DNA of 64,000 nt from Candidatus Skiveiella danica (GTDB lineage: Bacteria > Pseudomonadota > Gammaproteobacteria > Burkholderiales > Burkholderiaceae_C), in the NCBI GenBank assembly GCA_016721925.1, contig JADKHE010000004.1, positions 62,001 to 126,000 on the forward strand. Reading direction: 5' to 3'. This document shows, piece by piece, positions 17,447-27,272 of this stretch. Below the pieces are notes generated by a model. It was not told the origin of the DNA. It saw only the letters and a program-made list of their open reading frames with translations, and searched no databases. The position numbers were made by a program, and so were the translations under genes. How positions within the stretch are numbered: the first letter of the stretch is position 1; each line of letters begins with the position of its first letter.

Positions 17447-18427
17447 ATGACACTCAATCGCCGCCAGCTTCTGGCGCTCTCTGGCGCCGCCGCGCTGGCA
17501 GCCCCACCGTCCGTCTTTGCGCAATCGGCCTGGCCGACCAAGCCGGTGCGTTTTGTCGTGCCGTTTGCGCCGGGCGGCACCAGCGAGATCGTGGCCCGCT
17601 CTGTCGCGGCCGAGCTCACCAAGCAGCTCGGGCAGAGCGTGTACGTCGAGAACAAGCCCGGCGGCGCGGGCGTCACGGCGATGAGCGAGGTGGCCAAGGC
17701 TGCGCCCGATGGCCACACGATGATCCTGGGTCATGTGGGCACGCTGGCGGTGAATCCGTACATGCTGAAAAACCAGCCCTATGACGTGAACCGGGACTTC
17801 ATCCCCGTCACGCTGCTGGCCAAGGTGCCCAATGTCTTCGTGATTCACCCGGACGTGCCCGCCAAGAACTTCCGCGAGTTCGTGGACTACGTCAAGAAGC
17901 ACCCGGGCCAACTCAACTACGGTTCGGCCGGCAACGCCAGCGCCGGCCACCTGGCGATGGAGTACCTGAAGCTGGTCACGGGCATGTACATCACCCACAT
18001 TCCGTACCGCGGCACCGGGCCTCAACTGACCGACCTGCTGGCCGGGCGCACCCAGGCATCGTCGGCGGGGCTGCCGGCGTTGGGGGCGCACATCCGCGCC
18101 GGCAAGTTGCGCGCCATCGCGGTGGGCACACAGCAGCGCATCTCCTTACTGCCCGATGTGCCGACAGTGGCCGAAATGGGCTTCAAGGATTTTGAAACCT
18201 CGCAGTGGTACGGCATCCTGGTCCCGGCCGGCACGCCGCCCGAGGTGGTGAAGAAGATCCAGGAAGAGTCCTACAAGGCCCTCAAGTCCAGCGCCGTGAC
18301 CGAGCGCTTTGCCACCGATAACGCCGTTGGCGGTGGCGGTTCGTCTGCCGACTTCGCGGCCTTCATCAAGCGCGAGCAGAAGATCTGGAGCGACATCGTC
18401 AAGCGCGCAGGCATCAAGGCGGACTGA
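17447..18427 (+). CDS. Bug-family (TctC-like) periplasmic tricarboxylate-binding protein
   Basis: A 326-residue protein with an N-terminal export signal (NRRQLLALSGAAALAA, cleavage near VFA-QS) and the Bug-family fold: WPTKPVRFVVPFAPGGTSEIVAR, YGSAGNASAGHLAMEYLK and VPYRGTGP-type ligand loops. Such proteins bind carboxylates for tripartite tricarboxylate transport or sensing. No TctA/TctB membrane genes are in the window, which is common for Bug proteins. The neighbours point to a tricarballylate- or citrate-like ligand. Confidence 0.88.
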   Translation: MTLNRRQLLALSGAAALAAPPSVFAQSAWPTKPVRFVVPFAPGGTSEIVARSVAAELTKQLGQSVYVENKPGGAGVTAMSEVAKAAPDGHTMILGHVGTLAVNPYMLKNQPYDVNRDFIPVTLLAKVPNVFVIHPDVPAKNFREFVDYVKKHPGQLNYGSAGNASAGHLAMEYLKLVTGMYITHIPYRGTGPQLTDLLAGRTQASSAGLPALGAHIRAGKLRAIAVGTQQRISLLPDVPTVAEMGFKDFETSQWYGILVPAGTPPEVVKKIQEESYKALKSSAVTERFATDNAVGGGGSSADFAAFIKREQKIWSDIVKRAGIKAD

Positions 18428-18493
18428 GGTGTTCAGTTTGTGGATGGGCGGCTCCCTCCATACGGGCGGGGCGAGCCTGCTTTTGGAGACGCT

Positions 18494-19934
18494 GTGAAAG
18501 TGGATGTTCTGGTGATCGGTGGCGGTAACGCCGCCCTATGCGCCGCGTTGATGGCGCGCGAGGCAGGCGCCAGCGTGATGCTGCTTGAAGCCGCCCCGCC
18601 CGAATGGCGTGGCGGCAATTCGATGCACACGCGCAACCTGCGCTGCATGCATGACGCGCCGCAGGATGTGCTGGTCGATGCCTACCCCGAGGAGGAGTAC
18701 TGGCAGGATCTGCTGAAGGTCACCGGCGGCCTGACCAACGAAAAACTGGCGCGGCTGGTGATTCGCGCTTCGAGCACCTGCCGGCCCTGGATGCGCAGCC
18801 ACGGCGTGCACTTCCAGCCCTCGCTTGTCCGGTGCGCTGCACACGGCGCGCACCAACGCCTTCTTCATGGGCGGCGGCAAGGCGCTGGTCAATGCGTTCT
18901 ACCGCAGCGCCGGCAAGCTCGGGGTGCAGATCCGCTACAACGCGCCGGTGGAGCGGCTGGAGCTCGACGAAGGCCGGTTTGTGGCCGCCCACGCCAGCAT
19001 CCAACAAGCCGACGGGCGCATCCGCCATGAGCGCATCGAGGCCCGCGCGTGTGTGCTGGCCGCGGGCGGCTTCGAGTCCAACATCGACTGGCTTCGGGAG
19101 GCCTGGGGCCAGAACGAACGCGGTGAATGGCCGGCCGACAACTTCCTGATCCGCGGCACGCGCTTCAACCAGGGCGTGCTGTTGCGCCACCTGCTGGACG
19201 ATCACGGCGCGGACCGAATCGGCGACCCGACCCAGGCGCACATGGTGGCCATCGACGCGCGCGCGCCGCTGTACGATGGCGGCATCTGCACGCGCATCGA
19301 CTGCGTGTCGCTGGGCGTCGTCGTCAACGGCGAGGCGCTGCGTTTCTATGACGAGGGCGAGGATTTCTGGCCCAAGCGTTACGCGATCTGGGGGCGTCTC
19401 GTGGCCCAGCAGCCGGGGCAGACGGCGTATTCGATCATCGACGCCAAGGCCATCGGCCGCTTCATGCCGCCCGTGTTCCCGGGCGTGAAGGCAGACAGCC
19501 TTGCCGAACTGGCGCGCAAGCTGGGCCTGGACGAGGTCACCTTCATGCGGACCCTGGACGACTACAACGCCGCGTGCCGCGTTGGCACCTTCGACCACAC
19601 GGCGCTGGACGACTGCCACACCGAAGGCCTGACGCCCGCCAAGACGCACTGGGCACGCCCCATCGACACCGCGCCGTTCTACGGCTACGCGCTCAAGCCC
19701 GGCATCACCTTCACCTACCTGGGCCTGAAGACCGACGAGACCGCCGCCGTGCGCTTTGGGGGCCAGCCCAGCGACAACCTGTTCGTGGCGGGCGAGATGA
19801 TGGCCGGCAACGTGCTCGGCAAGGGCTACACCGCCGGTGTCGGCATGTCGATCGGCACGGCCTTCGGGCGCATTGCCGGCACGCAGGCGGCGCAGGCCGC
19901 CTTGCGCCAGGGAGCGGCCCATGCAGCAGCTTGA
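18494..19934 (+). pseudogene. tcuA: FAD-dependent tricarballylate dehydrogenase TcuA, one frameshift
   Basis: TcuA oxidises tricarballylate to cis-aconitate. The start is GTG 18494 after GGAGAC, giving VDVLVIGGGNAALCAAL, the FAD-binding Rossmann motif. The frame breaks at about 18824-18826: removing one base from CTTGTCCGG joins FQPSLS to GALHTARTNAFFMGGG, which then runs in frame to the end with the typical KGYTAGVGMSIGTAFGR FAD-closing motif. Everything else is intact, so either a single-base insertion or a sequencing error. It overlaps tcuB by 14 bases, indicating an operon. Confidence 0.83.
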
Positions 19935-21092
19935 GGCCCTCACCCGCGACGCTCGGGCACTGGCAAGCGGCGCGCCGGTGCTGAGCGCGCCCGAAGACGA
20001 GGTGGCGCGCCAGATGCAGATCTGCAATGCCTGCCGCTACTGCGAAGGTTTTTGCGCGGTGTTCCCGGCCATGACGCGACGGCTCCAGTTCGGCAAGGCC
20101 GACATCCATTTCCTGGCCAACCTGTGCCACAACTGCGGCGCCTGCCTGCATGCCTGCCAGTACGCGCCGCCGCACGAATTTGCCGTGAACGTGCCGCGGT
20201 CCATGGCGCAGGTGCGCGGGCAGACCTATGCCGACTTTGCCTGGCCGCCCGCCCTGGGCGCGCTGTACCAACGCAACGGACTGACGCTGTCGCTGGCCCT
20301 GGCTGCGGGGCTGGCGCTGTTCCTGCTCATGGCGCTGGCCATCAACGGCACCCTGATGGGCGGCGACCTGGACGGCAACTTCTACAAGCTGTTCCCGCAC
20401 AACCTGCTGGTGGGCCTGTTTGTCCCGGTGTTCGGTTTCGCGGTGCTGGCGCTGGCCCTGGGCGTGCGCAAGTTCTGGCGCGAGGTGTCGCTGGCCACCA
20501 GCGGCGCCCCGGTCAACGGGCCGGCGGCGGCCGAAGCGGCTGACAACGTGCTGCGTCTGAAATACCTCGGCGGCGGCCATGGCGAGGGCTGCAACAACGC
20601 CGACGACGCCTGGACACTGTGGCGCCGGCGCTTTCACCACGCCACCTTCTACGGCTTCATGCTGTGCTTCGCCGCCACCAGCGTGGCCACGCTGTATCAC
20701 TATGTCCTGGGCTGGTCGGCGCCGTACAGTATGACCAGCCTGCCAAAGCTGCTGGGCGTGTCGGGCGGCATCAGCCTGCTCGCGGGCACGGCCGGGCTGT
20801 TCTGGCTGAACCTCAAGCGCCATCCCCTGCACGGCGACGCCGCCCAAAAGCCGATGGACAGGGGCTTCATCGCACTGCTGTTCTTCACCAGCCTGACCGG
20901 CCTGGCGCTGATGCTGGGGCGCCAGACGCCTGCGCTCGCCGCCTTGCTGGCCGTGCACCTGGGCGCGGTGATGGCGCTGTTTGCGACGCTGCCCTATGGA
21001 AAGTTCGCCCACGGTGTTTTCCGCACCGCGGCCTGTTGCGGCACACGGTGGAGAAGCGGCAACCGACAAATCTTCAATTGGGGGATGAGTAA
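19921..21092 (+). pseudogene. tcuB: TcuB-type ferredoxin/membrane electron carrier, frameshift near the 3' end
   Basis: TcuB reoxidises TcuA-FADH2 by passing electrons to the membrane. Two 4Fe4S motifs (CNACRYCEGFC and CHNCGACLHACQ) lie in the first 85 residues and six or so hydrophobic helices follow. At about 21031-21036 the frame slips: the normal C-terminus RHTVEKRQPTNLQLGDE ends at 21092 in another frame, while the unshifted frame runs into intergenic DNA to 21219. With the correction the protein is about 390 residues, the usual size. This is the third small indel in the 13.8-21.1 kb stretch. Confidence 0.82.
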
Positions 21093-21163
21093 AGTCCGCC
21101 GGACCATGCCCAAGTCTGCGGAAACGGCCTTTCAGCGGGGAATATGGCTCAAAAGACCACCAT

Positions 21164-21193
21164 CCCAGCGTGAAATGGTCATTGTCTGCTATT
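21164..21193 (+). repeat. Dispersed intergenic repeat copy
   Basis: CCCAGCGTGAAATGGTCATT followed by GTCTGCTATT; nearly identical to the copy at 6739. It lies in the gap after tcuB. Confidence 0.6.
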
Positions 21194-21207
21194 CATTCAG
21201 TAGCGAA

Positions 21208-21684
21208 TCAAGGCATTGATTCCACATCGGCGTGGATGAGCGACAGCGGAAAACGCTGACCCGCCAGGTGGTCCTCGATGCAGCGCAGCACCAGCGGGCT
21301 GCGGTGGCGCGCCGCGCTGGCCCGCACTTCTTCAGGCGTCATCCACAGCGTGCGCACGATGCCTTCATCCAGCGGGCGCTGGGTGTCGAGCGGGCCCATT
21401 TCGCCGGAAAAGGCAAAACGCAGGTAAGTGATGTCCTCGCCGGTCGCGGCACGCGGCACGCGGGAGAGGTACACGCCGACCAGCGCCGAGGGCGTGAAGG
21501 CGTGGGCGGTTTCCTCCAGGGCCTCACGCGCGCAGGCCTGCTCCGGCGTTTCCCCGCAGTCCAGGTGACCGGCCGGGTTGTTCAGACGCAAGCCTTCGGA
21601 GGTGTGTTCTTCAACCAGCATGAAGCGGCCCTCGCGCTCGATGATCGCGGCGACGGTGACGTTGGGTTTCCATCGGGTGCTCAT
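21208..21684 (-). CDS. NUDIX hydrolase, NudJ-like
   Basis: A 158-residue protein with a full Nudix box (GHLDCGETPEQACAREALEE, about residues 39-58) and the NudJ-type context NVTVAAIIEREGRFMLVEE and LNNPAGHL. NudJ enzymes hydrolyse nucleoside di- and triphosphates and thiamine pyrophosphate. In many betaproteobacteria a NudJ-like gene sits next to mnmA, but here it is 6 kb away. It is convergent with tcuB. Confidence 0.87.
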   Translation of the reverse strand: MSTRWKPNVTVAAIIEREGRFMLVEEHTSEGLRLNNPAGHLDCGETPEQACAREALEETAHAFTPSALVGVYLSRVPRAATGEDITYLRFAFSGEMGPLDTQRPLDEGIVRTLWMTPEEVRASAARHRSPLVLRCIEDHLAGQRFPLSLIHADVESMP

Positions 21685-21849
21685 GGCGGCGGATTATGTG
21701 GGATTGCGCTTTCATTGATGCAGGTCATGGATGCCCATGGTCTTGGTGGCGTCAATTTCAGGTAAGCTTTCGCCCGCTGTGGGCCTGTCCCGTAGAAGGT
21801 CCCTTGACCCTGCCCGGCCGCAGCAATAACAAAGTCGAGGAGTCGCTTT

Positions 21850-23511
21850 ATGCAAACTGGCGTAGCAACTGAGACGGCATCGGGTTCCACCCCTGTCGCC
21901 CTGCCACCCACAACCCCCACCGCGCCACAGCGCATTGGCGTCCCGCGCGAGATTTTCCCGGGGGAAAAACGTGTGGCCACGGTGCCAGAGGTCGTCGAGA
22001 AGCTGGTCAAACTAGGGTTCAAGGTGGTGGTTGAATCCGGCGCCGGCGACCTGGCCAATTGTGGCGACGACACCTACCGCGCCGCTGGCGCGGAAGTGGT
22101 CGAAGGCGCCGCAGCGCTGTGGGCCGCGTCTGACATCGTGTTCAAGGTGCGCGAACCGAGCGCTGACGAAGTTGCCCTGATGCACGAAGGGCAGACGCTG
22201 ATCAGTTTCATCTGGCCGGCGCAAAACCCCGAACTGATGCAGCAGCTCACGGCGAAGAAGGTGACCGTGTTGGCCATCGACGCGTTGCCGCGCATGCTGT
22301 CTCGCGCCCAGAAGATGGACGCGCTGACCTCCCAGGCGGGCGTTGCGGGCTATCGCGCCGTGATCGAGGCCGCCAATGCGTTCGGCCGCTTTTTCGCGGG
22401 CCAGATCACGGCCGCGGGCAAGGTGCCGCCGGCCAAGGTCTTCATCGCAGGCGCCGGCGTCGCCGGTCTGGCCGCCATTGGCACGGCCGTGGGGCTCGGC
22501 GCCATCGTGCGGGCCAACGACACCCGTTCCGAAGTGGCCGACCAGGTCGTGTCGATGGGCGGCGAATTTGTGAAGGTCGACTTCGAGGAAGAAGGCGGTG
22601 GCGGTGGCGGCTACGCCAAGGTGATGAGCGAGGGCTTTCAACAGGCCCAGCGCGAGATGTATGCCAAGCAGGCCCGTGAAGTGGACATCATCATCACGAC
22701 CGCGTTGATCCCCGGCAAACCAGCGCCCCGCCTCATCACCGCCGAGATGGTGATGAGCATGAAGCCCGGCAGCGTGATCGTCGACATGGCTGCCGAACGC
22801 GGCGGCAATTGTGAGTTGACCGAGCCCGGCCAGGCCGTGGTGAAGCATGGTGTGACCATCGTTGGTTACACCGACCTGAATTCGCGCCTGGCCAAGCAAT
22901 CTTCGACGCTTTATGGAACCAACCTGTTCCGGCTCGCTGAGGAGTTGTGCAAGACCAAGGATGGTGTCATCAACGTCAACATGGAGGACGATGCCATCCG
23001 CGGCCTGACCGTCATCAAGGAAGGCAACATCACCTGGCCAGCGCCGGCGCCCAAGCTGCCGGCAGCCGCGCCGGCCGCCGCCAAGCCGGCCGCAACGCCG
23101 CAGGCCAAGAAGGGCCATGGCCACGGGGCCGCGAGCGAACCGATGGCGGGTAACAAACTGGCGATCATGTTCGGGGTGGCTGCCGCGCTGTTCTGGTTCG
23201 TCGGCGCCCATGCACCCGCAGCCTTCCTGGCCCACTTCACGGTGTTCGTGCTGGCCTGCTTCGTCGGGTACATGGTCGTCTGGAACGTGACGCCCGCGCT
23301 GCACACGCCGCTGATGAGCGTCACCAATGCCATCAGCAGCATCATTGCGATCGGGGCCCTGGTGCAGATTGCGCCACCCCTGGGGAGCAGCGGGCTCCCA
23401 CCGAATGAGTGGATACGCTGGCTGGCCGTGGTCGGGATCGTGCTCACCACGATCAACATGTTCGGCGGATTCGCCGTCACCCAGCGCATGCTGGCGATGT
23501 TCCGCAAGTAA
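21850..23511 (+). CDS. pntA: NAD(P) transhydrogenase subunit alpha (alpha1 and alpha2 fused)
   Basis: A 553-residue PntA. The NAD(H)-binding domain I (IGVPREIFPGEKRVA, RAQKMDALTSQA, and the GAGVAGLAAIGTA Rossmann loop) occupies residues 27 to about 400. A Pro/Ala linker comes next, then four transmembrane helices of domain II from about 435. With PntB it couples hydride transfer between NADH and NADP+ to proton entry. The first 25 residues are an extra low-complexity extension. The stop is 16 bases before pntB. Confidence 0.95.
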   Translation: MQTGVATETASGSTPVALPPTTPTAPQRIGVPREIFPGEKRVATVPEVVEKLVKLGFKVVVESGAGDLANCGDDTYRAAGAEVVEGAAALWAASDIVFKVREPSADEVALMHEGQTLISFIWPAQNPELMQQLTAKKVTVLAIDALPRMLSRAQKMDALTSQAGVAGYRAVIEAANAFGRFFAGQITAAGKVPPAKVFIAGAGVAGLAAIGTAVGLGAIVRANDTRSEVADQVVSMGGEFVKVDFEEEGGGGGGYAKVMSEGFQQAQREMYAKQAREVDIIITTALIPGKPAPRLITAEMVMSMKPGSVIVDMAAERGGNCELTEPGQAVVKHGVTIVGYTDLNSRLAKQSSTLYGTNLFRLAEELCKTKDGVINVNMEDDAIRGLTVIKEGNITWPAPAPKLPAAAPAAAKPAATPQAKKGHGHGAASEPMAGNKLAIMFGVAAALFWFVGAHAPAAFLAHFTVFVLACFVGYMVVWNVTPALHTPLMSVTNAISSIIAIGALVQIAPPLGSSGLPPNEWIRWLAVVGIVLTTINMFGGFAVTQRMLAMFRK

Positions 23512-23527
23512 GCCGAAGGGAAACGAC

Positions 23528-24940
23528 ATGTCTGGAAATCTGGCAACCGTCTCCTACATCGGAGCAACGATCCTCTTCATCCTGAGTCTGGGGGGGCTTT
23601 CCAATCCTGAGACGTCGCGTCGGGGCAACCTGTACGGGATCATCGGCATGACCCTTGCCGTGCTGGCCACCGTGTTCGGCCCCAAGGTCACCCCGGGCGG
23701 CTACGCCTGGATCATCGGTGCGATGGCGGTCGGCGGCGCGATCGGCATCTACGCAGCGCGTACCGTGCAGATGACGCAGATGCCCGAGCTGGTCGCGCTG
23801 ATGCACAGCCTGGTGGGCCTGGCCGCGGCGCTGGTGGGTTTCGCCAGCTACATCGACACCTCCAACCCGTTGACGGGCGCCGAGAAATCCATTCACGAAA
23901 TGGAGATCTACATCGGCATCCTGATCGGTGCGGTGACGTTCTCCGGTTCGCTGGTGGCGTTTGGCAAGCTCAACGGCAAGATCGGCGGTTCGCCCATGCT
24001 GCTGCCCGGGCGCCACTGGCTGAACCTGGCCGGCCTGCTGGTGGTGATCTGGTTCGGTCGCGAGTTCCTGAATGCGCACACCATCAGCGATGGCATGGTG
24101 CCGCTGATGGTGATGACGGCGATTGCGCTGCTGTTCGGCATCCACATGGTGATGGCCATTGGCGGCGCCGACATGCCGGTGGTGGTGTCGATGCTCAACA
24201 GCTATTCCGGCTGGGCTGCGGCGGCGACCGGCTTCATGCTCTCGAACGACCTGCTGATCGTGACCGGCGCGCTGGTCGGCTCAAGCGGCGCGATTCTGTC
24301 CTACATCATGTGCAAGGCGATGAACCGCAGCTTCATCAGCGTCATTGCCGGCGGCTTCGGCACCGGCGGCGGAACGCCAGCGCCCAAGGGCGACGCGGCG
24401 CAGCCGGCCGGCGAAGTGGTGCCGGTCAGCAGCGCTGAGACCGCGGAACTGCTGCGCGAGGCCAAGAGCGTGATCATCGTTCCGGGCTACGGCATGGCGG
24501 TGGCCCAGGCACAGCACACCGTGTTCGAGATCACGAAGTTCCTGCGCGAAAAAGGCGTCAACGTGCGCTTCGGCATTCACCCGGTGGCCGGGCGCATGCC
24601 CGGGCACATGAACGTATTGCTGGCCGAAGCCAAGGTGCCCTATGACATCGTGCTGGAAATGGACGAACTCAACGACGACTTCCCGCAGACCGACGTGGCG
24701 ATCGTGATTGGCGCCAATGACATCGTCAACCCGGGTGCGCAGGACGATCCGAGCAGCCCGATCGCCGGCATGCCGGTGCTGGAAGTCTGGAAGGCCAAGA
24801 CTTCCATCGTCATGAAACGCAGCATGGCCTCGGGCTATGCCGGCGTGGACAATCCGCTGTTCTACAAAGAGAACAACCGGATGCTGTTCGGCGACGCCAA
24901 GAAGATGCTGGACGAGGTGCTGACGGCGCTGAAGGCCTGA
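23528..24940 (+). CDS. pntB: NAD(P) transhydrogenase subunit beta
   Basis: A 470-residue protein with eight or nine transmembrane helices in the first 260 residues (GGADMPVVVSMLNSYSGWAAAA is diagnostic) and a C-terminal NADP(H)-binding domain III (VPGYGMAVAQAQH, FGIHPVAGRMPGHMNV, DVAIVIGANDIVNP). The start was set at the ATG giving MSGNLATVSYIGA, directly after pntA. A strong terminator follows, so pntA-pntB is a two-gene operon. Confidence 0.95.
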   Translation: MSGNLATVSYIGATILFILSLGGLSNPETSRRGNLYGIIGMTLAVLATVFGPKVTPGGYAWIIGAMAVGGAIGIYAARTVQMTQMPELVALMHSLVGLAAALVGFASYIDTSNPLTGAEKSIHEMEIYIGILIGAVTFSGSLVAFGKLNGKIGGSPMLLPGRHWLNLAGLLVVIWFGREFLNAHTISDGMVPLMVMTAIALLFGIHMVMAIGGADMPVVVSMLNSYSGWAAAATGFMLSNDLLIVTGALVGSSGAILSYIMCKAMNRSFISVIAGGFGTGGGTPAPKGDAAQPAGEVVPVSSAETAELLREAKSVIIVPGYGMAVAQAQHTVFEITKFLREKGVNVRFGIHPVAGRMPGHMNVLLAEAKVPYDIVLEMDELNDDFPQTDVAIVIGANDIVNPGAQDDPSSPIAGMPVLEVWKAKTSIVMKRSMASGYAGVDNPLFYKENNRMLFGDAKKMLDEVLTALKA

Positions 24941-24963
24941 TCGTTGCGCAGCATTGGCCGATC

Positions 24964-24995
24964 AAAGGACTCGCAAGAGTCCTTTGTGCTTTTGG
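24964..24995 (+). terminator. Rho-independent terminator of pntAB
   Basis: A perfect 9-bp stem AAAGGACTC / GAGTCCTTT with a GCAA tetraloop at 24964-24985, followed by GTGCTTTT, 23 bases after the pntB stop. Confidence 0.85.
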
Positions 24996-25299
24996 ATTGC
25001 CGGAGTTGGCGCACGCCGCTGTTCGAAAGGCGGAGACTGCTTGTCTGGGCGCCAGAAGTTTGGCGAGAAGGTTGGTTTGAGCATTGGCGGGCCAAAGTCA
25101 TGTCGTTGTTGGTGAGCGCAGCCATCGACCCTTCGTTGCTGCGACTTTATGGGTTCAGCACCCCGCGCAGCGCGGCAGATTTGAGTTTTCTCAGCGATCT
25201 TCGTTTCTGCTGGTCTGTATTGAGCCCATTCTGCGCAGATTGAGAGCCATGCAAACGAGCTTCAACTCGGCCTGTGCCTTCTTCAATCTGCATGCTTAA
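24996..25299. other. Intergenic stretch, no gene supported
   Basis: Open frames exist on both strands, but none has a ribosome binding site or recognisable motif. It separates the pntAB terminator from the first IS relic and is the left boundary of the accessory region. Confidence 0.5.
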
Positions 25300-26013
25300 T
25301 TGTCCGACGTCCCCCCATTTTCAGTAGCACTGGGCTTTGGAGTCCGGGGTTAATTTAACTGGTTTTTGAACCAATGTTTTTGCATAAGCTGTCGGTGTCA
25401 GGCCACCCAGTGATGTCTTTGGTCTGTACTCCCTGCGCCAGGATTCCACAACGACTCGGGCATGCTGCATGCTTGTAAGTCAGGCTCTTGATGCTGCGCC
25501 CCTCAGCCGTGCGGTCGAACACAAAGTCCATGGACCACACCGGGTTAACTGCTGTGGGGCGCTCCAAAGGATGTCGGTCGCTTATTGGAATTTTTTTACG
25601 CCTGCGCTTCTTCACCTGCAAGCCGGCTTCGACATACAGGCGGTCTACGCGCTTGTGGTTGACGAGTTCACCGGACTGGCCCAGCTTAAGATAGATCATG
25701 CCGGCGCCATACCGTCGATGCCGCTGGGCCAGGGCGACAATCTTTTCCTTGAGCGCACAGTTGCGATCCTGGGCAGGCTCATAGCGGTAGGCACTGGCAC
25801 TCATGCCAATGACACGCAAGGAACGACGTTCGCTCAGCCCTTGGCTGACCATGTGGCGCACCAGTTCACGTCTGGCCGATACGCTCACCACTTTTTTCTC
25901 AAGGCTTCTTTCGTCACCTTGGTCTCCAGCATGGCTTCGGCCAGCAGCCGTTTGAGGCGAGCGTTTTCCGTTTCAAGCTCCTTCAGGCGCTTGGCATCAG
26001 ACACGGTCAATCG
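25300..26013 (-). pseudogene. IS3-family element relic A (orfA end plus internally deleted orfB)
   Basis: Read on the minus strand it gives the orfA C-terminus (LTVSDAKRLKELETENARLK), the orfB start (RRELVRHMVSQGLSERRSLRV) up to NPVWSMDFVFDRTAEGRSIKSL, then a large internal deletion, and finally the orfB tail (HARVVVESWRREYRPKTSLGG, in another frame) with the terminal part near GTCCGACGTCCCCCC. This matches the IS407-like group of IS3. The 5' end is cut by the intact IS3 element starting at 26014. It is not functional. Confidence 0.8.
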
Positions 26014-26077
26014 TGACCTGCCCCCATTCACCGTACCAATCAAAAGTGGAAGTCCGGGTTCAAGGGTAATCGATTTG

Positions 26078-26902
26078 TCATTGAGTTGAAGGGTGTTGAG
26101 CTGCATCGCCAGCGCGCTGGCGATGCAGCTCGGCGAATCGAGCCGGTGGGATGCGCCCCAGGCTGCTGTGGGGCCTGACTTCGTTGTAGTCCTTTCGCCA
26201 TATGGCCACGGCCTCACGCGCCTGGAGCAAGGTCTGAAACCAGCCGTCATTCAGATGCTCGTCACGGAACTTGCCGTTGAAGCTCTCGATGTAGCCGTTC
26301 TGCATCGGGCGTCCAGGCTGGATCAGGATGTGGCGAATGCCGTGGGTCTGCACCCAGGCCATGAACGCCCGGCTGGTGAACTCCGGGCCGTTGTCGGTGC
26401 GCACGGCTTGCGAGTAGCCACGAAACAGCGCTGCCCGATCCAGAACGCGGGTCACGTACTGGCCTGAAATGCCGAAGTCCACCGCAATGTCCACGCTCTC
26501 GTGGCTGAAATCGTCGGCCACGGTCAGGTACTTCAGGCGCCGGCCTCCAGAGAGGCTGTCGCTCACAAAATCCATGCTCCACACTTCGTTGACCGTGCGT
26601 GCCAGTTGCAGCGGCACCCGCTCGTTGACAGGGCGCTTGCCCTTCCTGCGCCGGCGCACAGTCAGGTTGGCTTGCCGGTAGAGGCGGTACACGCGCTTGT
26701 GATTCACGCCGGGGAACTCCGGGCGCAACATGTCGTGAATGCGCCGGTAGCCAAAGCGGCGACGCACATGTGCGATCTCGACGATCTTGCCTGTGAGATC
26801 CTGGGTCATCGGGTTGGTCTCGGGTGGATGGCGGTAACTGTCGCGGGAGAGCCCCACAAGACGGCACGCTCGGCGTTCGGACAAATGGTGTTCGCTCACC
26901 AT
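26078..26902 (-). CDS. IS3-family transposase OrfB (DDE integrase domain)
   Basis: 274 residues from the internal Met. The HTH_21-like segment (RRFGYRRIHDMLR) is followed by the rve catalytic core with D in NEVWSMDFVSD, D in AVRTDNGPEF and E in GYIESFNGKFRDE, so the DDE triad is complete. In frame it extends upstream through KALAPQARREAVGR toward orfA, consistent with OrfAB production by a -1 frameshift near the orfA end. The element looks competent. Confidence 0.88.
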   Translation of the reverse strand: MVSEHHLSERRACRLVGLSRDSYRHPPETNPMTQDLTGKIVEIAHVRRRFGYRRIHDMLRPEFPGVNHKRVYRLYRQANLTVRRRRKGKRPVNERVPLQLARTVNEVWSMDFVSDSLSGGRRLKYLTVADDFSHESVDIAVDFGISGQYVTRVLDRAALFRGYSQAVRTDNGPEFTSRAFMAWVQTHGIRHILIQPGRPMQNGYIESFNGKFRDEHLNDGWFQTLLQAREAVAIWRKDYNEVRPHSSLGRIPPARFAELHRQRAGDAAQHPSTQ

Positions 26903-26934
26903 GCGCCCAACAGCCTCGCGCCTGGCCTGTGGGG

Positions 26935-27210
26935 CTAGCGCTTTACCCCCAGGACGCTCTTGAGCGCGTGCATGTCTAGGTGGGCTGCGGCCAGCAGCCG
27001 CTTGAGCTTGGCATTCTCGGATTCCAGTTCACGCAAGCGTTGGGCCTGGGAAACCTGCATGCCGCCGAACCTGGCTCGCCATTTGTAAAACGTGGCGTCG
27101 CTGAAGCCGCCATTGCGACAAAGCTCCTTGACCGGCAGGCCAGCCTCGGCCTGCCGCAGGAACCCGATGATCTGTTCTTCGGTGAATCTGCTCTTCTTCA
27201 TGTCCGTCAT
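26935..27210 (-). CDS. IS3-family OrfA (helix-turn-helix)
   Basis: A 91-residue transposase small subunit. It has the HTH_Tnp_1 domain (SRFTEEQIIGFLRQAEAG to FSDATFYKWRARFGG) and a leucine-zipper-like tail (LRELESENAKLKRLLA). It overlaps out of frame with the extended orfB. Confidence 0.88.
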   Translation of the reverse strand: MTDMKKSRFTEEQIIGFLRQAEAGLPVKELCRNGGFSDATFYKWRARFGGMQVSQAQRLRELESENAKLKRLLAAAHLDMHALKSVLGVKR

Positions 27211-27272
27211 TCTCCTGGTGGTTGACGGACTTCACTAACTTCAGCCTGGTACGGCTGGCGGGGGGCAGGTCA

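Larger units (their letters stand above)
26014..27272 (-). mobile_element. Complete IS3-family insertion sequence
   Basis: A 1259-bp element bounded by inverted repeats starting TGACCTGCCCCC (left 26014-26025, right 27261-27272), with further imperfect matching including GTACCA. It contains orfA and orfB in two frames as usual for IS3. The flanks are two different IS relics, and the bases next to the ends do not form a target duplication, so the junctions were probably reshaped by recombination after insertion. Confidence 0.85.

Noticed and set aside
24944..25243. A 99-codon plus-strand frame after pntB
   Set aside because: It begins before and runs through the pntAB terminator, has no ribosome binding site, and shows no recognisable domain.
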